Origin: Clostridia bacterium
GTDB lineage: Bacteria; Bacillota; Clostridia; Lachnospirales; JAOARL01
Assembly: GCA_025210555.1 (NCBI GenBank)
Contig: JAOARL010000012.1
Span: forward strand, 1 to 64,000
Reading direction: 5' to 3'
Length of the DNA: 64,000 bases
Shown here one piece after another: positions 17,322-24,677 of the stretch; the first letter of the stretch is position 1, and each line of letters starts with the position of its first letter. A program made the position numbers and the translations under genes. The notes below the pieces were generated by a model that saw nothing but the letters and a program-made list of their open reading frames with translations, did no database searches and was not told the DNA's origin.

Positions 17322-17960
17322 ATGATAAATGTTCAAAATATGACACCAGAGCAGTTTCATGCTATGAAAAAGCGAGTTCAGAAGGACTATGTATTAAAAT
17401 TAGAAAAAGAAGAGAAAGATGTATTGCTTTTTCAACAAATAGATGCACTGAAGAGAGAAGTTGAGTTGTATAATAATATTCTAAAAGAGCAAACAGAATT
17501 AATTGTTGACTTGGATATTAATGAGAGAAATATTGAAATTGATACTATTATTGCAAGGCATAAATGGAATAACAAAAAATTAAAATATAATATTGTAGAC
17601 AAAAAACAACAATCAATATTTCAGTTTTCGATATTTACATGTGAATTAGGAGAAAACATAGGGAATGAGAAGAGTAAGACAAGACCAGTAATAATTCTTT
17701 CTAAAAATCCATTTGTTTCAAGCATAGTAATTGTTGCACCAATTACTACAACTAAAGTAAAAAATTCAATTCAAATAAATAAACATGTGAAGTATGGAAA
17801 TGTTAGTGGTTATATAGATTTAAAGCATTTGAGATCGGTTGATAAAAATCGTTTGTCATTTCGAGCAATTGATAGATTACTTTTCGATAATGAATATTCG
17901 GAAGATATTGGGCCAATAAAGCCTCATATAATAAAGAAGTTTAAAGAGTTAATTGTATAG
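17322..17960 (+). CDS. PemK/MazF-like protein with N-terminal helical extension
   Basis: In this 212-residue protein, residues about 100-210 match the PemK/MazF endoribonuclease fold. Visible features are a first strand, loop GENIGNEKSKTRPVIILS with R121, the strand IVIVAPITTTKVKN and the following VSGYIDLKHLRSVDKNRLS. Ordinary MazF toxins are 110-120 residues. Here the first 95 residues form a charged, probably coiled-coil helical region with no resemblance to MazE that I can see. No antitoxin gene is next to it: the only overlapping frame upstream lacks its own features. It may be a solitary ribonuclease, a toxin whose N-terminus acts as its own inhibitor, or a regulatory relative. The ATG follows AAAGGGGAAGG. 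Confidence 0.8.
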   Translation: MINVQNMTPEQFHAMKKRVQKDYVLKLEKEEKDVLLFQQIDALKREVELYNNILKEQTELIVDLDINERNIEIDTIIARHKWNNKKLKYNIVDKKQQSIFQFSIFTCELGENIGNEKSKTRPVIILSKNPFVSSIVIVAPITTTKVKNSIQINKHVKYGNVSGYIDLKHLRSVDKNRLSFRAIDRLLFDNEYSEDIGPIKPHIIKKFKELIV

Positions 17961-17972
17961 TAATAAAAAAAG

Positions 17973-18001
17973 TTGTTTTTTTTGAATATATATAGTAAAA
18001 T
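17973..18001 (+). promoter_or_regulatory. Candidate promoter for an intergenic small RNA
   Basis: TTGTTT (17973-17978), 17 bases, TAAAAT (17996-18001). Together with the terminator at 18071-18104 it would define a transcript of about 97 bases with no reading frame. Confidence 0.45.
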
Positions 18002-18051
18002 ATCATTATCAGGCAATGAATGTTTTATTCAGAGGCCTATTATATGTTTTA

Positions 18052-18064
18052 GTGCAGAATGCAC
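18052..18064. promoter_or_regulatory. Inverted repeat GTGCA-GAA-TGCAC
   Basis: A perfect 5-base inverted repeat with a 3-base centre uses the same half-site, GTGCA, as the palindrome at 18139-18150. It may be a second, distal operator for the DUF134 regulator or a hairpin in the candidate RNA. Confidence 0.5.
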
Positions 18065-18070
18065 ATTAGT

Positions 18071-18104
18071 AAAAGAACAAGACTAAGGTCTTGTTCTTTT
18101 TTTC
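18071..18104 (+). terminator. Strong terminator upstream of the DUF134 gene
   Basis: AAAAGAACAAGAC and GTCTTGTTCTTTT pair perfectly over 13 bases around TAAG, followed by T. It closes the transcript that comes from the PemK/MazF side. Confidence 0.92.
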
Positions 18105-18109
18105 TGTAA

Positions 18110-18138
18110 TTGACAAAGATATTTCATTAGTCTATAAT
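18110..18138 (+). promoter_or_regulatory. Perfect-consensus promoter of the DUF134-trx pair
   Basis: TTGACA (18110-18115), 17 bases, TATAAT (18133-18138). Both boxes equal the sigma-A consensus, implying a very strong promoter that would need a repressor to be silenced. Confidence 0.9.
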
Positions 18139-18150
18139 GTGCATATGCAC
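18139..18150. promoter_or_regulatory. Palindrome GTGCATATGCAC at the transcription start
   Basis: A perfect 12-base palindrome directly abuts the -10 box and covers the expected start site. This placement is typical of a repressor operator, most simply for the DUF134 protein encoded 17 bases further on. That it is the target of this protein is inference. Confidence 0.65.
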
Positions 18151-18166
18151 AAAAAGGAGGTGTGTG

Positions 18167-18442
18167 ATGTCTAGAAGTAGGATAAAGAGAAACTGTAGAG
18201 ATTTGGAAAATGATATAAGATATAGCTCTTTAAGAAGAGGAAAGAGTGGAGAGGCTGTTATTATAGAAATTGAAGAGTTTGAAGCTATGAGATTGTGTGA
18301 CTATGAGGGTAAAAACCAAATTGAGACGGCAGAGATAATGGACACGTCTAGAGGGACAGTTCAAAGACTTTTGACTGCTGCAAGAAAAAAGATGTTACAT
18401 GCAATTCTAACAGATAGTTGCATGGTTATAAAAAAAGATTAG
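18167..18442 (+). CDS. DUF134 (UPF0251) family DNA-binding protein
   Basis: This 91-residue protein has a basic N-terminus (SRSRIKRNC) and the family's EEFEAMRLCDYEG block at about 36-48. A sigma-4-like helix-turn-helix follows at about 50-72 (QIETAEIMDTSRGTVQRLL). Members are small, largely uncharacterised predicted regulators, often next to redox or metal-cofactor genes. The start is ATG 18167 after AAAAAGGAGGTG. The upstream in-frame ATG at 18137 lies within the -10 region and is rejected. Thioredoxin follows after 12 bases, so this is probably a redox-linked regulator controlling its own operon. Confidence 0.9.
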   Translation: MSRSRIKRNCRDLENDIRYSSLRRGKSGEAVIIEIEEFEAMRLCDYEGKNQIETAEIMDTSRGTVQRLLTAARKKMLHAILTDSCMVIKKD

Positions 18443-18454
18443 GGGATGGTTTAA

Positions 18455-18766
18455 ATGGTAAAAGTTTTAACAGATGATAATTTTAAGGAAGAAATAAAAG
18501 AAGGAATAGTAGTTGTAGATTTTTATGCTGATTGGTGTATGCCTTGTAAGATGATGGCTCCAGTATTAGAAAAAATTTCAGAAAAAGTTGAAGATTTTAA
18601 AGTTATGAAATTAAATACTACAGATAATCCAAAAATGACAGCAGAATATAAAATAATGATGTTACCATCATTTGCAGTATATAAAGAGGGAGAACTAATA
18701 GAAATATTTACAGGTGCAAGACCAGAAGATGACTTTATTTCAGAAGTAAGAAATATAGTAGGTTAA
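18455..18766 (+). CDS. trxA: Thioredoxin with CMPC active site
   Basis: This 103-residue single-domain thioredoxin has active site W27-C28-M-P-C31 and cis-proline P71 in MLPSF. The usual WCGPC is changed to WCMPC, which in this fold is expected to shift the redox potential and partner choice. The ATG follows AGGGGATGG. It shares a promoter with the DUF134 gene. It would reduce protein disulfides in the cytoplasm. No thioredoxin reductase is nearby, so it may use a ferredoxin- or NADPH-dependent reductase encoded elsewhere. Confidence 0.95.
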   Translation: MVKVLTDDNFKEEIKEGIVVVDFYADWCMPCKMMAPVLEKISEKVEDFKVMKLNTTDNPKMTAEYKIMMLPSFAVYKEGELIEIFTGARPEDDFISEVRNIVG

Positions 18767-18795
18767 TTGATTTTTGATATTCCCAGTGTTAAAAT
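18767..18795 (+). promoter_or_regulatory. Promoter of porCDAB
   Basis: TTGATT (18767-18772), 17 bases, TGtTAAAAT with TAAAAT at 18790-18795. It lies just after the thioredoxin stop and about 30 bases before porC. Confidence 0.78.
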
Positions 18796-18828
18796 ATTCT
18801 AGAAGGAATTAATAAGGAGGAGCTTCAA

Positions 18829-19404
18829 ATGGGAAAAATGCTAGAAATAAGATGGCACGGTAGAGGTGGACAAGGTGCAAAGACTGCATCACTTTTACTT
18901 GCTGAAGTTGCTTTTGAAACTGGTAAATACATACAAGGGTTTCCTGAGTATGGACCAGAGAGAATGGGAGCGCCTATAACTGCATATAATCGTATAAGCG
19001 ATGAGAGAATTACAATTCACTCAAATATATACGAGCCAGATTTTGTAGTTGTAGTAGATGATACACTTTTAGATGTTGTTGATGTAACAGCAGGTCTTAA
19101 AAGAGATGGTGGTATTTTAATTAATACACAAAAAGATATGTCAGAAATAAAAGAAAAGTTAAATGGATATGAAGGAGAAGTTGTTTTAGTTGATGCTAGA
19201 AAGATATCTATGGCTACTTTAGGAAAATATTTCCCAAATACGCCTATGCTTGCAGCAGTAGTTAAAATGACAGAATTACTCGATATAGATGAATTTGTTA
19301 AGTCTATTGAGAAGTCATTCCATCATAAATTTGAAAATAAACCACAAGTTATAGCACCAAATATGGAAGCTATAAAGATGACACTTGCGGAGGTGACTTG
19401 TTAA
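18829..19404 (+). CDS. porC: Pyruvate:ferredoxin oxidoreductase gamma subunit
   Basis: This 191-residue protein matches the gamma domain of 2-oxoacid:ferredoxin oxidoreductases. It shows WHGRGGQGAKTAS (9-21), FPEYGPERMGAP (38-49) and the later DARKISMATLGKYFPNTPM. The complex converts pyruvate, CoA and oxidised ferredoxin to acetyl-CoA, CO2 and reduced ferredoxin. The ATG follows AAGGAGGAG. Its stop overlaps the porD start by one base (TAATG). The gene order gamma-delta-alpha-beta is that of four-subunit, archaeal-type enzymes. Confidence 0.95.
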   Translation: MGKMLEIRWHGRGGQGAKTASLLLAEVAFETGKYIQGFPEYGPERMGAPITAYNRISDERITIHSNIYEPDFVVVVDDTLLDVVDVTAGLKRDGGILINTQKDMSEIKEKLNGYEGEVVLVDARKISMATLGKYFPNTPMLAAVVKMTELLDIDEFVKSIEKSFHHKFENKPQVIAPNMEAIKMTLAEVTC

Positions 19405-19718
19405 TGGATAAGAAAGATAAATGTATAGTAGAAGGATATACAAGTTGGCAAAAAACTACTCCGGGAGGAACTATAACTTCTACTGGAAATGCTAAAGAAT
19501 ATAAAACAGGTGGATGGAGAGCTATGAAGCCAATATGGGATGAAGAAAAGTGTAAGAATTGTATGCTTTGTTTCCCTGCGTGCCCAGATAGTTCAATATT
19601 GACAAAAGATAAAGAAATGACAGGAATTGATTATGACCACTGTAAAGGTTGTGGGGTATGTGCAAACGTATGTCCATTTGGTGCAATTAGTTTTGTTCCA
19701 GAGGGAGAGGATAAGTAA
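19404..19718 (+). CDS. porD: Pyruvate:ferredoxin oxidoreductase delta subunit (2x[4Fe-4S])
   Basis: This 104-residue ferredoxin-like subunit has cluster I ligands C50, C53, C56 and C60 and cluster II ligands C80, C83, C86 and C90, both in the C-x2-C-x2-C-x3-C/P pattern. The first 45 residues are the delta-type extension with TPGGTI and KTGGWRAMKP. The start is ATG 19404, 7 bases from GGAGGTGA; a TTG two codons earlier is too close. It passes electrons from the thiamine site to external ferredoxin. Its last base overlaps porA. Confidence 0.96.
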   Translation: MDKKDKCIVEGYTSWQKTTPGGTITSTGNAKEYKTGGWRAMKPIWDEEKCKNCMLCFPACPDSSILTKDKEMTGIDYDHCKGCGVCANVCPFGAISFVPEGEDK

Positions 19719-20908
19719 TGGCTATTAGATCAAAACTTTCAGGAAATGAAGCAGTAGCAACTGCTATGAGACAAATAAATCCAGATGTAGTAGCGGCATT
19801 CCCGATAACTCCATCAACAGAAATACCACAATATTTCTCAAGATTTGTGGCTAATGGTGAAGTTGACACAGAATTCGTTGCAGTTGAATCTGAGCATTCA
19901 GCTATGTCAGCATGTATTGGATCTCAATCTGCTGGAGCAAGAACTATGACAGCTACAAGTGCTAATGGTTTAGCGCTTATGTGGGAAATGCTTTATATAG
20001 CAGCATCAAGTAAACTTCCAATAGTACTTAATGTTGTAAATAGAGCATTATCAGGACCAATTAACATTCATAATGATCACTCTGATTCTATGGGAGCAAG
20101 AGATTCAGGATGGATTCAAATTTATGCAGAAAATAATCAAGAAGCTTATGATAATGCATTAATGGCAGTAAGAATTGGAGAACACAAAGATGTTCAATTG
20201 CCAGTTATGTGTTGTCAAGATGGATTCATAACATCACATGGTGTTGAGAACATAGACTTAATAGAAGATGATAAGGTTAAGGAGTTCGTTGGAACTTACA
20301 ATCCAGAGCATTATTTGTTAAATGCATCTAACCCAATAGCGGTTGGTCCACTTGACCTTCCACCACATTATTTTGAACATAAAAGAGGGCAAGCTGAGAG
20401 TATGAAAAATGCTAAAGCTGTTATCTTAGATGTTGCAAAAGAGTTTGAGAAAATGACTGGAAGAAAGTATGATCTTTTTGAAAGTTATAAAATGGAAGAT
20501 GCAGAAACAGCAATAGTTATTTTATCTTCAACAGCAGGAACAGCTAAGTTTGTTGTAGATAAGTTAAGAGAAGAAGGAAAGAAAGTAGGTCTTATAAAAC
20601 TTAGAGTATTTAGACCATTCCCAGCTGAAGAATTAGCTGAAGCTCTTAAAGGTATTAAAGCAGTTGCAGTTATGGATAAGTGTGATGGATTTAATGCAAA
20701 AGGTGCACCAGTATTTAACGAAGTTAGAAGTGCCCTTTATGATTATGAAAAGAGACCTAATATAATAAATTATATTTATGGTTTAGGTGGTAGAGATGTT
20801 AAATCTACAGATATAGAAAAGGTATATAGTGATCTTGAAAACACAGATCTTAAAGATACTTATAGATATTTAGGAGTAGTAGATGATAATGATGGAGGTG
20901 CAAAATAA
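19718..20908 (+). CDS. porA: Pyruvate:ferredoxin oxidoreductase alpha subunit
   Basis: This 396-residue subunit has the conserved AFPITPSTEIPQ near 28, ESEHSAMSACIG and the segment NIHNDHSDSMGARDSGWIQ. That segment is typical of the pyruvate-specific branch, as opposed to 2-ketoisovalerate or 2-oxoglutarate enzymes. It supplies part of the thiamine diphosphate and CoA environment. The start overlaps porD by one base. There is no sign of fusion with the beta chain, unlike the single-chain enzyme of many clostridia. Confidence 0.96.
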   Translation: MAIRSKLSGNEAVATAMRQINPDVVAAFPITPSTEIPQYFSRFVANGEVDTEFVAVESEHSAMSACIGSQSAGARTMTATSANGLALMWEMLYIAASSKLPIVLNVVNRALSGPINIHNDHSDSMGARDSGWIQIYAENNQEAYDNALMAVRIGEHKDVQLPVMCCQDGFITSHGVENIDLIEDDKVKEFVGTYNPEHYLLNASNPIAVGPLDLPPHYFEHKRGQAESMKNAKAVILDVAKEFEKMTGRKYDLFESYKMEDAETAIVILSSTAGTAKFVVDKLREEGKKVGLIKLRVFRPFPAEELAEALKGIKAVAVMDKCDGFNAKGAPVFNEVRSALYDYEKRPNIINYIYGLGGRDVKSTDIEKVYSDLENTDLKDTYRYLGVVDDNDGGAK

Positions 20909-21840
20909 TGGCATATAACTTAAAAGAAGTAAGTCAAAAAGAAGAAAGACTTACTGGTGGACATAGAATGTGTGCTGGTTGTGGAGCGCCAGTTGTTGCA
21001 AGAGCTGTTCTTCGTGCACTTAAGCCAGAAGATAATGCAGTAATAGGAGCTGCAACAGGATGTATGGAAGTTTCAACTTTCCTTTATCCTTATACAGCTT
21101 GGACAGATTCATTTATACATTCAGCATTTGAAAATGTTGGAGCTACAATATCAGGAGCAGAAGCTGCTTTTGTATCTATGAAAAAGCAAGGTAAAATAGA
21201 TGATAGTTATAAATTTATAGCATTCGGTGGAGACGGAGGAACTTATGATATAGGTCTTCAATCTTTATCAGGAGCTATGGAAAGAGGTCATGACATGGTT
21301 TATGTATGTTATGACAATGGGGCTTACATGAATACTGGTATTCAAAGATCATCAGCAACGCCAAAGTATGCTGATACTACAACATCTCCAGCAGGAAGTG
21401 TTGTTCCAGGTAAGCAACAATTTAGAAAGAACTTAACAGCTATAATGGTAGCACATGGTATACCATATGTTGCACAATCAGCTGGTATAAAAACTTTCAA
21501 AGATTTACATGAAAAAGCTGAAAAAGCTATTTATACAGAAGGACCAGCATTTTTAAATGTTTTAGCTCCATGTCCAAGAGGTTGGAGATATCCAAGTGAA
21601 AACCTAATGGATTTAAATGAGTTAGCAGTTGAAACTTGTTTCTGGCCACTTTATGAAGTTGAAAATGGAGTTTATAAGTTAAACTACAGACCTAAGCACA
21701 AAAAACCAATTATTGAATGGCTTAAAGCTCAAGGGAGATTTAAGCATATAGTAGATAATGAAGCTGCTGTTGCAGAAATACAAGCAGAGATTGATAAGAA
21801 TTGGGAAGATTTATTAAGACTTTGTGGAGAAGAAATATAA
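20908..21840 (+). CDS. porB: Pyruvate:ferredoxin oxidoreductase beta subunit (TPP-binding)
   Basis: The 310-residue protein carries the thiamine diphosphate motif FGGDGGTYDIG followed by NGAYMNTGIQRS. The cysteines near the N-terminus (MCAGCGAP) and later (CMEVS, CPRGW) are the expected ligands of the proximal [4Fe-4S] cluster. It is the last gene of the operon, ahead of a strong terminator. With PorC, PorD and PorA it would make a complete soluble enzyme in the cytoplasm of an anaerobe. Confidence 0.96.
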   Translation: MAYNLKEVSQKEERLTGGHRMCAGCGAPVVARAVLRALKPEDNAVIGAATGCMEVSTFLYPYTAWTDSFIHSAFENVGATISGAEAAFVSMKKQGKIDDSYKFIAFGGDGGTYDIGLQSLSGAMERGHDMVYVCYDNGAYMNTGIQRSSATPKYADTTTSPAGSVVPGKQQFRKNLTAIMVAHGIPYVAQSAGIKTFKDLHEKAEKAIYTEGPAFLNVLAPCPRGWRYPSENLMDLNELAVETCFWPLYEVENGVYKLNYRPKHKKPIIEWLKAQGRFKHIVDNEAAVAEIQAEIDKNWEDLLRLCGEEI

Positions 21841-21846
21841 AAGATT

Positions 21847-21880
21847 AAAACACTTAAGTAAAAAACTTAAGTGTTTTTTT
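21847..21880 (+). terminator. Terminator after porB
   Basis: AAAACACTTAAGT and ACTTAAGTGTTTT pair perfectly over 13 bases around an A5 loop, then T run. Confidence 0.93.
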
Positions 21881-21888
21881 AATTTAAC

Positions 21889-21917
21889 TTGAAAAGACTA
21901 GGGTAATAAAATAGAAT
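21889..21917 (+). promoter_or_regulatory. Promoter of the CapA-like gene
   Basis: TTGAAA (21889-21894), 17 bases, TAGAAT (21912-21917), 30 bases before the TTG start. Confidence 0.7.
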
Positions 21918-21947
21918 TAATATATAAATAGAGGAAGAGGTAATAAA

Positions 21948-23114
21948 TTGAAAAAGTTATATATAGTAGGAAGTGCATTAATAATATTTTGTTGGTTATT
22001 TGTTATATGGATATACTCAGGGGACAGTGAGACTTATCATATAGATTATGTAGATCATTCAAAAAATGCTGCGCAATATGAAAAGACAAAGATATCATTT
22101 GTAGGAGATATTATGGTTCATAAAGGACAGTTGGAAGCGGCAAAGAAAGGTGAAATTTATAGTTTTTCAAAAACGTACAAGTACATAGAAGATATTATGA
22201 AAAGTCCAGATTATTTCATAGGTAATTTAGAGACAACACTTAATTCATATGGAAATTATACTGGGTATCCAAGATTTAGAACTCCGGAAGTGCTTGCTAA
22301 AGATTTAAAGGAAAAAGGACTGGACATACTAGTGACAGCAAATAACCATTCTATGGATAATAATATTGAAGGAGTATATGAGACAATAGATATACTTGAT
22401 AAATATGATATTAGGCATACAGGAACATTTAAAAAAGAAACGAGCTATTTAAAGTTTGAAAAAAATGGAATAAGATTTGGGATGAGTAACTATACTTATG
22501 GGACTAATGGTATTCCAATTCCAAAAGGAAAAGAAAATGCAGTTAATTTAATAGAAGAAAAAAGAATTTTAAAAGAATTAAAGAGTATGAAAGCTGTAGA
22601 TGTGAAGATAGTTTATTTGCATTTTGGAGATGAATATCAAATAAAGCCAAATGATTATCAAAGAGAATTGGTTGATAAATTATTTGAAGGAGGAGCAGAT
22701 GTAATTATAGGTTCTCATCCTCATGTAAATCAACCTATGGAAATTAAAGAAGTAAATGGGAAGCAAAAGTTTGTTATATATTCACTAGGAAACTTTGTTT
22801 CTTCACAAAGAGGTGAATATAAGGACCGAAGTATTATACTGAACCTAGAATTTATAAAAAAGGAAAATAGAGTTAGTATAGATAGGGTATCATATATACC
22901 AATTTGGAATAGATATAGAAAAGTGGGAGAAAAAAATATAATTACTATAATACCGATAGATTTAGCTTTTGCAATATCAGAAATATCATTTTCAGATAAA
23001 GATAATGCTTTAATGGAAAAAGCTAAAAAAGATTTGCTTGAAATGTATCCGTATGTAGAAACTTATATAAATGGAGAAATACTTGAATATATTGTATATG
23101 AGGAAATACACTAG
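21948..23114 (+). CDS. CapA-family (PGA_cap) membrane-anchored metallophosphatase-like protein
   Basis: The 388-residue protein has an N-terminal membrane anchor (4-21) and then a calcineurin-like metal-binding fold. Motifs are FVGDIMVHKG, NLETTL, TANNHSMDN, LHFGDEY and GSHPHVNQP with the closing YSLGNFV. Family members act in poly-gamma-glutamate capsule synthesis, or as uncharacterised surface hydrolases. No capB, capC or capD is nearby, so a capsule role is unproven. The start is TTG 21948 with GGAAGAGG 8 bases upstream. It stands alone between terminators. The C-terminal 40 residues (SFSDKDNALMEKAKKDL onward) are helical. Confidence 0.88.
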   Translation: MKKLYIVGSALIIFCWLFVIWIYSGDSETYHIDYVDHSKNAAQYEKTKISFVGDIMVHKGQLEAAKKGEIYSFSKTYKYIEDIMKSPDYFIGNLETTLNSYGNYTGYPRFRTPEVLAKDLKEKGLDILVTANNHSMDNNIEGVYETIDILDKYDIRHTGTFKKETSYLKFEKNGIRFGMSNYTYGTNGIPIPKGKENAVNLIEEKRILKELKSMKAVDVKIVYLHFGDEYQIKPNDYQRELVDKLFEGGADVIIGSHPHVNQPMEIKEVNGKQKFVIYSLGNFVSSQRGEYKDRSIILNLEFIKKENRVSIDRVSYIPIWNRYRKVGEKNIITIIPIDLAFAISEISFSDKDNALMEKAKKDLLEMYPYVETYINGEILEYIVYEEIH

Positions 23115-23138
23115 ATGTTGTGGTCTAGTGTGTTTTTT
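23106..23138 (+). terminator. Terminator after the CapA-like gene
   Basis: ACACTAGA and TCTAGTGT pair around a TGTTGTGG loop, followed by T7. The left arm overlaps the stop codon. Confidence 0.85.
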
Positions 23139-23201
23139 TATTGTATTTAGTATTTTATGTAACACAAATGTAATTTAATTGAAAAAAATGTAAGAAAACC
23201 C

Positions 23202-23230
23202 TTGAAAGTTTTAAAATAAAGGTTTAAAAT
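23202..23230 (+). promoter_or_regulatory. Promoter of the mraZ/dcw cluster
   Basis: TTGAAA (23202-23207), 17 bases, TAAAAT (23225-23230). The -10 box directly abuts three MraZ-type repeats. Confidence 0.8.
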
Positions 23231-23260
23231 AAGTGGAAAGAAGTGGTGGAAAGTGGTGAA
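23231..23260. promoter_or_regulatory. MraZ operator: three AAGTGG direct repeats at 10-base spacing
   Basis: AAGTGG occurs at 23231, 23241 and 23251, exactly one helical turn apart, immediately downstream of the -10 and just before mraZ. Known MraZ boxes are three direct repeats with a G-rich core at 10-base spacing in this position, so autorepression of the cluster is expected. Confidence 0.85.
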
Positions 23261-23286
23261 TATTTCCAACTAGGGGGTGAAAGGTA

Positions 23287-23718
23287 ATGTTTATAGGTGA
23301 ATATCAACATTCTATAGATGCGAAGGGAAGAATAATTGTACCTTCAAAACTAAGATGTGATTTAGGTGAACGTTTTGTTTTGACTAAAGGACTTGATAAT
23401 TGCTTGTTTATATATACCCTGGAAGAATGGAAAAATTTCGAAGAAAAGCTTAAAGCATTACCACTAACTAATATAAATGCAAGAAAGTTTGTAAGATTCT
23501 TTTTTGCAGGAGCTGTTGAATGTGAGGCAGACAAGCAAGGAAGAATATTAATACCTAACAACCTTAGAGAATATGCAGAACTTTTAAAAGAAACGGTATT
23601 TATTGGAGTTTCAAATAGAGTTGAAGTTTGGAACAAAGAAAACTGGGAGAGTTACAATGATTCAGAAGAGTTTGATGCAAATGAAATTGCAGAGCATATG
23701 GTTGAATTAGGAATATAG
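23287..23718 (+). CDS. mraZ: Transcriptional regulator MraZ
   Basis: This 143-residue protein has two SpoVT/AbrB-like halves: about 1-60 with [21 protein letters not shown], and about 70-130 with [20 protein letters not shown]. Each carries the D-x-x-GR-(I/V)-x-(I/V)-P loop. It forms a ring that binds the repeated box in its own promoter and controls division and wall genes. The ribosome site is GGGGGTGAAAGG. First gene of the cluster, with rsmH 9 bases after the stop. Confidence 0.97.
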   Translation: MFIGEYQHSIDAKGRIIVPSKLRCDLGERFVLTKGLDNCLFIYTLEEWKNFEEKLKALPLTNINARKFVRFFFAGAVECEADKQGRILIPNNLREYAELLKETVFIGVSNRVEVWNKENWESYNDSEEFDANEIAEHMVELGI

Positions 23719-23727
23719 GAGAAAAAT

Positions 23728-24657
23728 ATGGAATTTAAACATATCTCAGTTTTGTTAAATGAATGTATAGATAATTTGAACATAAGAGAAAATAAAATAT
23801 ATGTAGATGGAACAACTGGTGGAGCAGGTCATTCAAAAGAAATATGTAAGTCAATGAATGATAGTGGGATGTTCATAGGGATAGACCAAGATGAAAATGC
23901 TCTAGCCGTTGCTAAAGAAAGATTAAGCGAATTTGAAAATGTAAAGTTGGTTAGAGATAACTTTTCAAATATAAATAGAGTATTAGATGGATTAGATGTT
24001 GAAAAAATTGATGGTATGCTTTTAGATTTAGGTGTTTCATCACATCAGCTTGATGAAGCAAGTAGAGGTTTTTCATATAGGTTTGATGCAGAACTTGATA
24101 TGAGAATGGATAATAGACAAAATTTAACAGCTAAGTATATAGTAAATAATTATTCAGAAGATGAACTAGAAAGAATTCTTAGAGATTATGGAGAAGAAAA
24201 GTGGTCTAGAAGAATTGCTAAGTTTATAGTTGAATTTAGAGCAAAGGAAGAAATAAATACAACATTTGAACTTGTAGATATACTTAAAAGAGCTATACCT
24301 AAAGCTGCAAGGATGGATAAACATCCTGGAAAGAGAACTTTCCAAGCTTTGAGAATAGAAGTAAATAATGAAATAGGAATTTTAGAGAATACTATTAAAA
24401 GTATTGTAGAAAGATTAAACCCAAAAGGAAGGCTATGTATAATAACTTTCCATTCGCTTGAAGATAGAGTGGTTAAAAATGTTTTCAAGGAATTAGCAAC
24501 AGGGTGTAAGTGTCCAAAGGAAATACCAATGTGTATTTGTGGGGAAACACCAAAAGTTAAAATTATAACAAGAAAAGCTATACTTCCAACCGATGAGGAA
24601 GTTGAGCATAACTTAAGATCAAGAAGTGCCAAGCTTAGAGTAATAGAAAAAATATAA
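23728..24657 (+). CDS. rsmH: 16S rRNA (cytosine-1402-N4) methyltransferase RsmH
   Basis: The 309-residue enzyme has the Rossmann SAM site YVDGTTGGAGHS (near 25-36) and GIDQDENAL. Further family blocks are LLDLGVSSHQLDEASRGFSYRFDAELDMRMD, then KRTFQALRIEVNNE and the C-terminal CRSRSAKLR-like HNLRSRSAKLRV. It modifies C1402 in the decoding centre together with RsmI. The ATG follows AGGAGA. The position between mraZ and ftsL is the standard one. Confidence 0.98.
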   Translation: MEFKHISVLLNECIDNLNIRENKIYVDGTTGGAGHSKEICKSMNDSGMFIGIDQDENALAVAKERLSEFENVKLVRDNFSNINRVLDGLDVEKIDGMLLDLGVSSHQLDEASRGFSYRFDAELDMRMDNRQNLTAKYIVNNYSEDELERILRDYGEEKWSRRIAKFIVEFRAKEEINTTFELVDILKRAIPKAARMDKHPGKRTFQALRIEVNNEIGILENTIKSIVERLNPKGRLCIITFHSLEDRVVKNVFKELATGCKCPKEIPMCICGETPKVKIITRKAILPTDEEVEHNLRSRSAKLRVIEKI

Positions 24658-24677
24658 GTTATAGGAGGGTTGAAATA

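Larger units (their letters stand above)
18008..18104 (+). ncRNA. Candidate structured small RNA upstream of the DUF134 gene
   Basis: Three hairpins follow one another in a gene-free stretch. The first is AGGC/GCCT plus TGAAT/ATTCA around a GTTTT loop (18011-18038). The second is GTGCA/TGCAC around GAA (18052-18064). The third is a 13-pair terminator stem (18071-18100) with a T run. A 17-spaced promoter precedes them. I do not recognise an RNA family. Alternatives are a long 3' UTR of the PemK/MazF-like gene or a protein operator at the GTGCA repeat. The start position is predicted, not observed. Confidence 0.45.

Noticed and set aside
17261-17464. A 67-codon frame overlapping the start of the PemK/MazF-like gene, considered as its antitoxin
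   Set aside because: It has no plausible ribosome site, Cys- and Arg-rich composition unlike any antitoxin, and most of it is the shifted frame of the real gene.
18137-18166. Earlier in-frame ATG for the DUF134 protein, adding ten residues
   Set aside because: The ATG overlaps the -10 box, so it would lie upstream of the transcription start, and the strong AAGGAGG site serves the ATG at 18167.
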